This document shows, in pieces, positions 1 through 6,282 of a DNA stretch of 14,658 nucleotides (position 1 is its first letter; each line of letters starts with the position of its first letter). A model generated the notes under the pieces. The model did not search any database. It saw only the letters and a list, made by a program, of their open reading frames with translations, and was not told the DNA's origin. The DNA comes from JAJVID01 sp035275805 (GTDB lineage: Bacteria; Acidobacteriota; Blastocatellia; RBC074). The position numbers were made by a program, and so were the translations under genes. The stretch lies in the NCBI GenBank assembly GCA_035275805.1, contig DATEMG010000439.1:1-14658 (forward strand). Reading direction: 5' to 3'.

Positions 1-14
1 TGCGGTCTCTCCCC

Positions 15-815
15 CTATTGCTTATCAGGCTGGGTTGCGCGCAGCCGTTCGAGGGATTGTTCGGTCTGCTGTTTGATGTTTTCGTTTTTTTCGGTCTTGA
101 GCAGATTTTCCAGAGGCCCGATCGCGCGCCGGTCACGGAGCGCGCCGAGCGCGACGACCGCCGCCATTCTGACGCTGTCACCGGGGACGCTGTTGAGAAG
201 CGCGAGCAGAGGCTCGACCGCGCGTTTGTCTCCCAAATCGCCTAGCGCCATCGCCGCGTCGGCCCGCACCATGTGATGCTCATCGGCGAGCGCCTTGATG
301 AGCGGCTCCAGCGCGCCCGCGCATCGAGCGCCTCCGATCGCGGCGACCGCGCTGTCACGGTCTTCAGCCGAGGCCGATTTCAACAATGGTATGAGCGCCT
401 CACAACCCTTATCGCCGCCGATTGTCCCCAGGGCGATGATCGCGCTCCGCCGGTCCCTGAGTCGCTGGCTTTGCAGCATCCTGGCGAGAGGCTCGACGCC
501 TTTCACCGATCCCGTCTGTCCGAGCGCCAGCGCGGCCGCGCTACGGACCTCCTGGTTGTCGTCTCCGAGCGCGGAGATCAACAGGTCGACACCGGCCTGA
601 TTTTCCAACTGGCCGAGCGCTTCGGCGGCCGAGCGCCTGACAGCGGCGTCATTATCTTTGAGTTGCGCGGCGAGCTTTCCCAGATCGGCTTTCTCCTGCG
701 CGTCTTGAGGATCGGGGATTGAGGATCGAGGATCGAGGATCGAAGTGAAGATGGCGCACTGGAAGATGACCAGCGCGACTGAAAACAGTTTTGGATTTAA
801 CCGACCGAGTGGCAT
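15..815 (-). CDS. Exported HEAT-repeat protein
   Basis: This 266-residue protein begins with a hydrophobic export signal (about residues 9-25). It then consists almost entirely of six or seven HEAT / PBS-lyase-type helical repeats (about residues 45-260), with recurring patterns such as VRRSAAEALGQL, VRSAAALALGQ, RRSAIIALGTIG and VRADAAMALGDLG. Such repeats form a curved scaffold for protein-protein contacts. No catalytic residues are visible, so a binding or adaptor role outside the cytoplasm is inferred. The ATG at 813-815 is chosen because AGGAGG (825-830) lies 9 nt upstream and because it places the signal at the N-terminus. The frame can be extended to 896, but that would spoil the signal. 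Residues 26-36 (ILDPRSSIPDP), between signal and repeats, are encoded by GAGGATC word-repeat DNA, which looks inserted. It lies 268 bp downstream of the vWA gene on the same strand and may be co-transcribed. Confidence 0.85.
   Translation of the reverse strand: MPLGRLNPKLFSVALVIFQCAIFTSILDPRSSIPDPQDAQEKADLGKLAAQLKDNDAAVRRSAAEALGQLENQAGVDLLISALGDDNQEVRSAAALALGQTGSVKGVEPLARMLQSQRLRDRRSAIIALGTIGGDKGCEALIPLLKSASAEDRDSAVAAIGGARCAGALEPLIKALADEHHMVRADAAMALGDLGDKRAVEPLLALLNSVPGDSVRMAAVVALGALRDRRAIGPLENLLKTEKNENIKQQTEQSLERLRATQPDKQ
707..743. repeat. GAGGATCGAGG word repeat inside the HEAT gene
   Basis: About four imperfect copies of a GAGGATC(GA/GG) word run in tandem. On the coding strand they give the peptide ILDPRSSIPDP. 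The same word recurs in the gap upstream of this gene (991-1020 and, inverted, 1044-1080), so the copy in the gene is part of a local repeat family. It sits between the signal peptide and the HEAT domain, where an extra linker is harmless. Confidence 0.75.
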
Positions 816-824
816 ATGCGAGGA

Positions 825-830
825 CCTCCT
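825..830 (-). promoter_or_regulatory. Ribosome binding site of the HEAT gene
   Basis: On the minus strand this is a perfect AGGAGG, 9 nt before the ATG at 813-815. It decides that start over the in-frame codons further upstream. Confidence 0.8.
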
Positions 831-843
831 CAGAAAACGGTAT

Positions 844-915
844 GGCAAACCCGGAGTTTGCCTGGTATTACCGAGAGGCCGCATCGAAGGAGTCAAGGCA
901 AACTGCCAGTTTGCC
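844..915. repeat. Pair of GGCAAAC/GTTTGCC hairpins upstream of the HEAT gene
   Basis: Two 19-base palindromes occupy 844-862 and 897-915. Each has the form GGCAAAC-NNNN-AGTTTGCC; they match at 15 of 19 positions, including both arms, and are 34 bp apart. They lie just upstream of the ribosome binding site of the HEAT gene, so they would fold in its leader or in the vWA-HEAT read-through transcript. They may be a REP-like dispersed element or a processing or attenuation signal; the sequence does not say which. Confidence 0.6.
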
Positions 916-989
916 CTACACTGGCGCCGCGATTTTTATTCTATCAAGGCGTCGCAACGGCGACTGTCGAACTCCACAGAAAATCAAGC

Positions 990-1080
990 TCGAAGATCGA
1001 GGATCGAGGATCGAGGATCGGGATAGAACAGCGACATCACATACGATCCTCGATCTTCGATCCACCATCCTCGATTCTCA
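990..1080. repeat. GAGGATCGAGG inverted repeat in the vWA-HEAT gap
   Basis: The left arm (990-1006) is a perfect 17-bp inverted match to 1044-1060. The left side continues as tandem GAGGATC words to 1020, and the right side as looser ATCCTCGAT words to about 1080. The element abuts the stop of the vWA gene (1084). A transcript would form a long GC-rich hairpin that could weaken read-through into the HEAT gene or protect the vWA mRNA 3' end. No U-tract follows, so a classical intrinsic terminator is not indicated. Confidence 0.75.
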
Positions 1081-1083
1081 TGA

Positions 1084-2184
1084 TCAATTGCCACCTCTCC
1101 TCTTCTGCGCCGCGGTCGGCAACTGTCCTTTCTCGTTGCGGGCGTAATAACCGCGCCGCGTGCGCGCGATCAATTTGCGGCTGCCTTGAGAATTGACGCT
1201 CACTTGGACGTTGCGGAACGTGCCGTCGCGCTTGTCGTTTGACGGGTAATAGCTGACGACGTATTGCGTGCGCAGGTCTTTGGCGATTTGAGCGGCGATG
1301 GCGGGAATTTCGCTGATGTCTTTCGGGAAATAGGCGTGCCCGCCCGAATCGTCCGCGATGCGCGAGAGCAGATCCTTGGCCTTCTTCGCGGGCGATTTCC
1401 CGAAGAGACTCTTCTCTTCCATCTCTTCGTCAATGAATCCGACCAGATAGACCTGGACCTCGTCCTCCTTGATCGCCTCCATCACTTCCTTCTCTTTGAC
1501 CGAGCTGTTCTTCTCCAGACCGTCGGAGATCACGACCAGGGCCTTCCGGCGTTGCTTGCCCTTCTCCTGCGCGTAATCGGCGGTGGCGATGATCGCGTCC
1601 AGCAGCGCCGTGCCACCGCTCGTGTAGAGTTCACTGATGGCGTCCTCGAGTTCGCGCCTGTCGGAGGTGAAATCCTGCACCAACTCGGGCTCGGCTTTGA
1701 ACGAGGCGACGAAGGCTTCGTCGTCAACCCGCATCTGCTTGATCAGCGAAACCGAGGCGTCCGACACCGTCTGGAGCTTCGACTTCATACTGCCAGACGT
1801 GTCAATAACCAGTCCGAAACTGACGGGCACTTCTTCGCGGCTGACGTTGTCAACAGTCTGTTTGATCTTATCTTCGTAAACGATGAAATCCTCTTTTTTA
1901 AGACTCATTATCGGAGTGTTCTCTTGATCTACCACCTTCACGTCCAACAACACCAGGTCTGTATCCAAGACAATCTTTCCATCTTTGTCTCCTATCTGCT
2001 CGTCCGCCTGAGCGCTCTGACGCTTATCGCCTTTCTTATCCCTGGCGTCTTGTCGTTGCGGGGTCTGCTTCGGCTCCGGTGGTCGCGGCGGGTCCTGCGC
2101 GCCGGCGCTATGGATGGTAGTTAACCCCAACAGCACTATAATCAATGACAGCGCAGAGACTCGAAAAATGCTTTGGTTCGACAT
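1084..2184 (-). CDS. Exported von Willebrand factor A domain protein, acidobacterial type
   Basis: This 366-residue protein has a signal peptide (about 1-29, ending SAGAQ) and a charged, proline-rich linker (about 30-68). A beta-rich segment with the VVLDVKVVDQ / KKEDFIVYED pattern follows, then a complete vWA domain (about 120-305). The metal-ion-dependent adhesion site is intact: DTSGS at 128-132, Thr in GGTALLDA at 192, and Asp in VVISDG at 221. The ending RTQYVVSYYPSNDKRDGTFRNV fits the VWFA-related family frequent in Acidobacteria. Such proteins are secreted or periplasmic and bind partners through Mg2+; the ligand is unknown. The ATG at 2182-2184 is preceded on the minus strand by GGGAG about 10 nt upstream. 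A TATAAT lies about 62 nt upstream of the start codon. It heads the minus-strand pair with the HEAT gene. Confidence 0.9.
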   Translation of the reverse strand: MSNQSIFRVSALSLIIVLLGLTTIHSAGAQDPPRPPEPKQTPQRQDARDKKGDKRQSAQADEQIGDKDGKIVLDTDLVLLDVKVVDQENTPIMSLKKEDFIVYEDKIKQTVDNVSREEVPVSFGLVIDTSGSMKSKLQTVSDASVSLIKQMRVDDEAFVASFKAEPELVQDFTSDRRELEDAISELYTSGGTALLDAIIATADYAQEKGKQRRKALVVISDGLEKNSSVKEKEVMEAIKEDEVQVYLVGFIDEEMEEKSLFGKSPAKKAKDLLSRIADDSGGHAYFPKDISEIPAIAAQIAKDLRTQYVVSYYPSNDKRDGTFRNVQVSVNSQGSRKLIARTRRGYYARNEKGQLPTAAQKRRGGN

Positions 2185-2246
2185 AATGATTTCACTCCCA
2201 ACAAATTTCGTTTACCGCAGTTAATTTGGCCTGGAGGAGTTTGACA

Positions 2247-2252
2247 ATTATA
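2247..2252 (-). promoter_or_regulatory. Possible -10 element for the vWA gene
   Basis: On the minus strand this reads TATAAT, preceded by TG, about 62 nt upstream of the vWA start codon. The upstream -35 is poor: TTGCGC at a 19-nt spacing is the best match. It lies in the only AT-rich part of the divergent gap between the vWA gene and exodeoxyribonuclease III. The position is plausible, but the assignment rests on one hexamer. Confidence 0.4.
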
Positions 2253-2408
2253 CATCTTCAATCCCCATTAAGCGCAAAAGCTGAACGGAATCTTTCGGTT
2301 TTTTTGCGCCCGCGCCGGAGCGCGTCATGGGTTTTACGAAGCCGATATTATTAGGTAAAGTGGGGAATGTGCGGCGCGGCGCCGTGCGATTACAAAATCT
2401 CTCCAACT

Positions 2409-3179
2409 ATGAAAATCGCTACATGGAACGTCAATTCGATAGCGGCGCGGTTGCCACAGGCGCTCGATTGGGTCGAGGCCAATCGCCCCGACGCGATCTG
2501 CCTGCAGGAGACGAAATGCGTCGACGCGAAATTCCCCTTCGACGCGTTTCGCGAGATCGGCTACACGGCCGAAGTCTTCGGGCAGCCTGCTTACAACGGC
2601 GTCGCGATTCTCTCGCTGCATCCTGCGACCGACGCGCAGCGCGGGTTGCCGGACGACGCGCCCGAAGCGCAAAAACGACTGATCGCCGCCACGATTAATG
2701 GCGTCAGGGTCGTCAACGTCTACATCCCGAACGGCTCCGAAGTCGGGTCGGAAAAGTATCGGTTTAAACTCGAATGGCTGGGACGCCTGCGCGAGTTCCT
2801 CTATCAGAAATGCGACCCAGGGCAGCCGATGGTCTTGTGCGGCGATTTCAACGTCGCGCCCGAAGACCGCGACGTTCACGACCCGGCCTTATGGGCAGGG
2901 AAGGTCTTGTGCAGTCAACCGGAGCGCGACGCGATGCGACAGGTCAGCGACTGGGGCTTGATCGACGTCTTCCGCCAACATCATGCGGACGCCGGATTAT
3001 ATTCATGGTGGGATTACCGCGCGGGCGCGTTCCCACGCAACCACGGATTGAGGATCGATCACCTCTGGGCGACCACTCCCCTGGCCGCCAAATGCGTCGA
3101 CGCCTGGATAGACAAGGCGCCGCGCGCGTTGCCTCGGGCGTCGGATCACGTCCCCGTCGTCGCCGAGTTCACGATCTGA
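2409..3179 (+). CDS. xth: Exodeoxyribonuclease III
   Basis: This 256-residue protein belongs to the ExoIII branch of the endonuclease/exonuclease/phosphatase fold. Such enzymes cut DNA 5' to abasic sites and remove nucleotides 3' to 5' in base-excision repair. The family motifs are all present: MKIATWNVNS at 1-10, LQETK with metal-binding Glu34, YIPNG with Tyr105, GDFN with Asp146 and Asn148, RIDH with Asp217, and SDH at 245-247 with catalytic His247. The length is close to the family's usual 250-270. The start is set by MKIATWNVNS, where family members begin. An in-frame ATG at 2367 would add 14 unrelated residues. There is no clear Shine-Dalgarno sequence before 2409. It is cytoplasmic and divergent from the vWA gene. 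A palindromic repeat follows the stop directly. Confidence 0.95.
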   Translation: MKIATWNVNSIAARLPQALDWVEANRPDAICLQETKCVDAKFPFDAFREIGYTAEVFGQPAYNGVAILSLHPATDAQRGLPDDAPEAQKRLIAATINGVRVVNVYIPNGSEVGSEKYRFKLEWLGRLREFLYQKCDPGQPMVLCGDFNVAPEDRDVHDPALWAGKVLCSQPERDAMRQVSDWGLIDVFRQHHADAGLYSWWDYRAGAFPRNHGLRIDHLWATTPLAAKCVDAWIDKAPRALPRASDHVPVVAEFTI

Positions 3180-3191
3180 CAATGAAAATTA

Positions 3192-3262
3192 TCCACAAAG
3201 TCACACAAAGGGGCGCGAAGATTTTTTCTTTTGCTCCGTGTTTCTTCGTATGACTTTGTGGA
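3192..3262. repeat. CACAAAG palindromic repeat downstream of xth
   Basis: The outer arms 3192-3203 and 3251-3262 are a perfect 12-bp inverted pair (TCCACAAAGTCA / TGACTTTGTGGA). The inner part repeats the CACAAAG word and its inverse imperfectly around a T-rich centre. It begins 12 bp after the xth stop and ends 20 bp before the start of the next gene. It could act as a transcript 3'-end hairpin for xth. Confidence 0.75.
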
Positions 3263-3282
3263 CGACTTTCCGTGGAGGAAAT

Positions 3283-3495
3283 ATGGCCGAGACCGAATGC
3301 GCATGCGCAAACTTTGAACGTCTGGAAGGCTCGGCGGTCGGGATTTACGTCGCGCTTTATTTGGAAGAGACCGGCGTGGACGAAAAGGCCGGTAAGACCT
3401 ATTATGTCTGCAAATATTGCGGCAGGCCCTGGACGCAAGAGATTGTCGTAGGCAAGACCACGCTCACACGGATGGAAACCGAGTATAACGTTTGA
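3283..3495 (+). CDS. Small four-cysteine (zinc-ribbon-like) protein of unknown function
   Basis: This 70-residue protein is not a family I can name. It has a CxC near the N-terminus (Cys6, Cys8) and a CKYC near the middle (Cys43, Cys46). The four cysteines could hold one zinc ion, as in a zinc ribbon; YVCKYCGRPW resembles a knuckle of that kind. It has no signal or membrane segment. The ATG at 3283 follows GGAGG (3274-3278) by only 4 nt. The frame is open from 3238, but that upstream part is CACAAAG repeat DNA, so the shorter start is preferred. It lies 103 bp after xth on the same strand and 101 bp before the next small gene, with a palindromic repeat in each gap. Confidence 0.65.
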   Translation: MAETECACANFERLEGSAVGIYVALYLEETGVDEKAGKTYYVCKYCGRPWTQEIVVGKTTLTRMETEYNV

Positions 3496-3522
3496 ACAGT
3501 GGGGCAAAAGTTTTACGGCGGA

Positions 3523-3582
3523 TTTCATTTTCCATTCGACATTTGAGAATGGCAAATTCCAAATCTCAAACGGAAAATGAAA
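3523..3582. repeat. TTTCATTTTCC palindromic repeat
   Basis: The outer arms TTTCATTTTCC (3523-3533) and GGAAAATGAAA (3572-3582) are a perfect 11-bp inverted pair. Inside them TTTGAGA (3542-3548) pairs with TCTCAAA (3564-3570). Unlike its GC-rich surroundings, the element is AT-rich. It lies between two small genes, and its right arm includes the purine-rich stretch that serves as the ribosome binding site of the gene at 3597. Confidence 0.65.
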
Positions 3583-3596
3583 GAGGTATGAAACCG

Positions 3597-3794
3597 ATGT
3601 CATTGCAGACAAGGCAAAATCCTAATACCGGCGCTCTCGAAGTTCTGGTGAACGACGAGTGGACTCCGTTTGAAGATTATCGCAAACGGCAGATTGACGA
3701 GGCCTACCAGAACTCGATCAGGTTTCTTCGCGACCGGCTCGGCGATGACGAGGGCCGAAAGCTGGAAGAACAATCGAACAGGAGCGAAGATTGA
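3597..3794 (+). CDS. Small hypothetical protein, 65 residues
   Basis: This is an unrecognised cytoplasmic-looking protein beginning MSLQTRQNPNTG. A short beta segment (LEVLVNDEWTPFEDYR) is followed by one long charged helix (about residues 25-60: KRQIDEAYQNSIRFLRDRL). It has no cysteines, signal or membrane segment. Two starts compete: ATG 3588 (three residues longer) and ATG 3597. The latter is preferred because AAAGAGG sits about 10 nt upstream of it but almost touches the former. An upstream TTG at 3492 is also in frame, but that extension is palindromic repeat DNA. Its stop is 6 bp before the hydrolase start, so the two are probably co-transcribed and translationally coupled. Confidence 0.6.
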   Translation: MSLQTRQNPNTGALEVLVNDEWTPFEDYRKRQIDEAYQNSIRFLRDRLGDDEGRKLEEQSNRSED

Positions 3795-3800
3795 TCCCTT

Positions 3801-5837
3801 ATGAAAAATCTACCCCCACTAACGTTGCGGGCGTTGGTCCTTCTGCTCGCGCTCGCGCAGTCCGCCTCACTCGCGCAGGAAACCCCGAAAAACGACCTTC
3901 GATTGACTGAAATTCGACACCTCGATCTGACCTACGATTTCGCCGGATACCGTAGCCAGGAGGAATGGCTCGATCGCGCGGCGCGGTTGAAGAAACAGAT
4001 TCTGGTCAGCGCCGGGCTGTGGCCCGGCCCGGCGAAGACGCATCTCCAGCCCACGATCTTCGGCAAGGTCGACCGGGGCGATCACACAGTCGAAAAGGTC
4101 TATTTCGAGAGCTACCCGGGGTTCTACGTCACGGGCAATCTTTATCGCCCTAAAAATGTGAGTGGGAAAATACCCGCCGTGCTTTGCCCGCATGGGCACT
4201 GGACATACGGCAGACTGGAGAATCAGCAACTGAACTCCGGGCCGGCTCGGGCGGCCAGTTTCGCGCGGCAAGGCTACATCGCGTTCAGCTACGACATGGT
4301 CGGTTACAATGACAGCGCCGCCATCAGCCACCGTTTCGCCGCCGGCCACCGAGAAAACGTCGTCGACCGCGAGTCGTTGTGGAGCGTCAACCTGCTGGGA
4401 TTGCAATTATGGAACAGCATCCGCTCGATTGACTTCCTGCTGACGCTCCCCGAAGTCGATCCAGAACGGGTCGCTTGCACGGGAGAATCCGGCGGCGGCA
4501 CACAGACCTTTCTGTTGACGGCCGTCGACGACCGCGTCAAGTTGTCGGCGCCGGTGAACATGGTTTCATTCCTGATGCAGGGCGGCAGCGTCTGCGAGAA
4601 TGCGCCCAATCTGCGGATCGACACCAACAATGTGGAGATCGCGAGCCTGGCGGCGCCGCGTCCGATGATGATGGTGTCGGCCACAGGCGACTGGACCAAG
4701 AACATGATGGCCTCCGAATACCCGGCGGTCGGCCAGATATACAAGCTCTTCGACGACGAGGACAAGTTGACGGCTATCCAGATAGACGCGGCCCACAATT
4801 ACAACCAGCCCAGCCGCGAAGCCGTTTACGGATGGTTCTCCCATTGGTTCCTGGGAAAGGCCGAAACGACTCCGGTCAAAGAGCGCGGCAATGCGGTCGC
4901 GCCGATCAACGATCTACTCGTCTTTTACGGACGCCCCAGGCCGGAGAATGAACTCGACGAGTCTCAATTGACCGAGAATTTGATCGAGACGAGGAAGAAA
5001 CAACTCGACGAGGCGCAGCCCCGCGACGCGGCCAGCCTCGAAAGCTTCCGCGAGCAGTTCGGCGAGGCGCTCAAATATTCGCTGATGGCCGAATACCCGA
5101 AGTGGGGCGAGATGGCGATTGAGAATTTGGGAGTGAAAAACGCGCCCGGCGCGGTTTCCGAACGCATGGTAATCTCGCGACGCGAGCGCGGCGACCGCGT
5201 CGAGGCGGTGTTGTGGAAACCTCCGAAGCCAAAACCGAAGCCGTTAAACGCATTCGTCCTGGTGGTCGAGCCGGCTTCCAACGATTTAATTATGCGACTC
5301 GTCAAGGCTGATTACACTGTGCTGTCATTGAAGCTCTTTCCCGGCGGACGCCAGATTCCGGAGAAGGTCAAATTCTTTACCACGTACAACCGCACGGACG
5401 AGGCCAATCGGGTCCAGGACATTCTTACCGCCATAGCCTTATTGAAGCATACGCTGATGGCCTATATTGGGAATGAGGGGCAGAAGACGAGCCTGAGCGT
5501 GGTGGCGCAAGGGAACGCGGGCTTGTTGGCCTTGCTGGCCAGGGGGCTTGCGCCCGCCATCGACAGGATGGTGATTGACGCCGCGCAGTTCGACTCGTCG
5601 AGCGACGAGGCTTTTATAAAAAGCATGCCGATTCCAGGCGTCCGCCGCGCCGGCGATTTCACGACCGCCGTCACGCTCGCGCCGCTCACGCCGCTGTTGA
5701 TCCACAACGCCGGAAACAAATTCAAAGCCGAAAAGATAGAAGCCGTTTACAACGCTTTCGGAAAGGCCGAGAACTTCAAATCGCAGTCGGCGAAGCTCAG
5801 CGACGCAGAACTCGTCACCTGGCTCTCGTCCAAATAA
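3801..5837 (+). CDS. Exported alpha/beta hydrolase, acetylxylan-esterase-like, with a second degenerate hydrolase-like half
   Basis: This 678-residue protein has a signal peptide (about 1-25, ending SLAQ). The first half (about 50-355) is an alpha/beta hydrolase with oxyanion-side motif PHGHW, nucleophile elbow GESGGG (Ser230), acid Asp297 in ATGDWTKN and base His332 in AAHNYNQP, a full triad. ENAPNLRIDTNNVE and WFSHWFLG are patterns I associate with secreted acetylxylan-esterase-like proteins of Planctomycetes and Acidobacteria. The expected activity is deacylation of an acetylated polysaccharide or related ester in the periplasm; the substrate is not readable. The second half (about 410-678) again has a beta-strand/helix plan, but its elbow position reads AQGNAG (Asn572) and lacks a serine. 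It may be a non-catalytic hydrolase-like domain. No clear Shine-Dalgarno precedes the ATG; coupling to the gene 6 bp upstream is likely. Confidence 0.85.
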   Translation: MKNLPPLTLRALVLLLALAQSASLAQETPKNDLRLTEIRHLDLTYDFAGYRSQEEWLDRAARLKKQILVSAGLWPGPAKTHLQPTIFGKVDRGDHTVEKVYFESYPGFYVTGNLYRPKNVSGKIPAVLCPHGHWTYGRLENQQLNSGPARAASFARQGYIAFSYDMVGYNDSAAISHRFAAGHRENVVDRESLWSVNLLGLQLWNSIRSIDFLLTLPEVDPERVACTGESGGGTQTFLLTAVDDRVKLSAPVNMVSFLMQGGSVCENAPNLRIDTNNVEIASLAAPRPMMMVSATGDWTKNMMASEYPAVGQIYKLFDDEDKLTAIQIDAAHNYNQPSREAVYGWFSHWFLGKAETTPVKERGNAVAPINDLLVFYGRPRPENELDESQLTENLIETRKKQLDEAQPRDAASLESFREQFGEALKYSLMAEYPKWGEMAIENLGVKNAPGAVSERMVISRRERGDRVEAVLWKPPKPKPKPLNAFVLVVEPASNDLIMRLVKADYTVLSLKLFPGGRQIPEKVKFFTTYNRTDEANRVQDILTAIALLKHTLMAYIGNEGQKTSLSVVAQGNAGLLALLARGLAPAIDRMVIDAAQFDSSSDEAFIKSMPIPGVRRAGDFTTAVTLAPLTPLLIHNAGNKFKAEKIEAVYNAFGKAENFKSQSAKLSDAELVTWLSSK

Positions 5838-5875
5838 CAATCCGTACCGCGCCGGAGGCTCTCAAAAGGAACAAA

Positions 5876-6148
5876 ATGCCGCAAAATCAAAATCAGAATC
5901 TAGCCTCGAACTCACAAACCCTTGTCATCGACGCCGAAGAGTTCACCTTTGAAACCGTCGAGCAACACAACGGCATAGCAACCGTTGTGAAATTCAAACT
6001 CGACAATCCCGACGTGAGGCTGGGAGACGTGTTGCTGATCCTTTCTGGCGCGGAGATTCATTTCCACGGCTTCATCGGCGCGATAGGAGACGGCTACGCC
6101 GTAGCGGCGGATCGCGCCGGTTCGATGTTACTGGCCGGAGTTCACTGA
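5876..6148 (+). CDS. Small hypothetical protein, 90 residues
   Basis: This protein is not recognised. After a Gln/Asn-rich start (MPQNQNQNLASNSQT) it reads as a compact all-beta domain (about residues 15-88), with alternating hydrophobic strands and Gly/Asp turns (LRLGDVLLILSG-like, IHFHGFIGAIGDGYAVA). No cysteine, signal or membrane segment is seen. The start is supported by AAAAGGA (5864-5870), 5 nt before the ATG. It follows the hydrolase by 38 bp on the same strand and is the last gene of the plus-strand cluster. A strong hairpin lies just after its stop. The beta-rich make-up could suit a small binding domain, but that is a guess. Confidence 0.65.
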   Translation: MPQNQNQNLASNSQTLVIDAEEFTFETVEQHNGIATVVKFKLDNPDVRLGDVLLILSGAEIHFHGFIGAIGDGYAVAADRAGSMLLAGVH

Positions 6149-6192
6149 TCAGCCGAATGTTCGCATATACCAGTTTTCAAATTTATGAAGAC

Positions 6193-6273
6193 TTTTAGCC
6201 ACCGCAGGACACAGAGGGCACAGAGAAAGCATAATGATTTCTCTGTGTTCTCTGTGTCCTGCGGTGGCTAAAA
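6193..6273. terminator. Long palindrome between convergent genes, likely bidirectional terminator
   Basis: The arms 6193-6228 and 6238-6273 form a 36-bp stem with only two G-U positions and a 9-nt loop. They contain the words CCACCGCAGGACACAGAG and CACAGAG. The stem is flanked by TTTT at one end and AAAA at the other, so a U-tract ends the hairpin in both directions. It lies between the stop at 6148 (plus strand) and the stop at 6283 (minus strand), where a shared terminator is expected. The tandem CACAGAG words show it also belongs to the same class of word repeats as the other gaps. Confidence 0.75.
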
Positions 6274-6282
6274 GGTAGCGGT

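Noticed and set aside
707..1080. GAGGATC arrays as a CRISPR
   Set aside because: The words are directly adjacent with no unique spacers, and no cas gene is near.
1264..2124. A 286-codon plus-strand open frame opposite the vWA gene
   Set aside because: The minus strand has a signal peptide and a complete MIDAS site; the plus frame has neither a domain nor plausible composition.
2241..2246. TTGACA as the -35 of a plus-strand promoter for xth
   Set aside because: No -10 match at 16-19 bp downstream, and the hexamer overlaps the better minus-strand TATAAT.
3042..3060. GGATTGAGGATCGATC in xth as another GAGGATC insertion
   Set aside because: It encodes the conserved HGLRIDH catalytic motif, so it is original coding sequence. 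The same holds for GATCGAGGATCG near 9979 (ILDQI).
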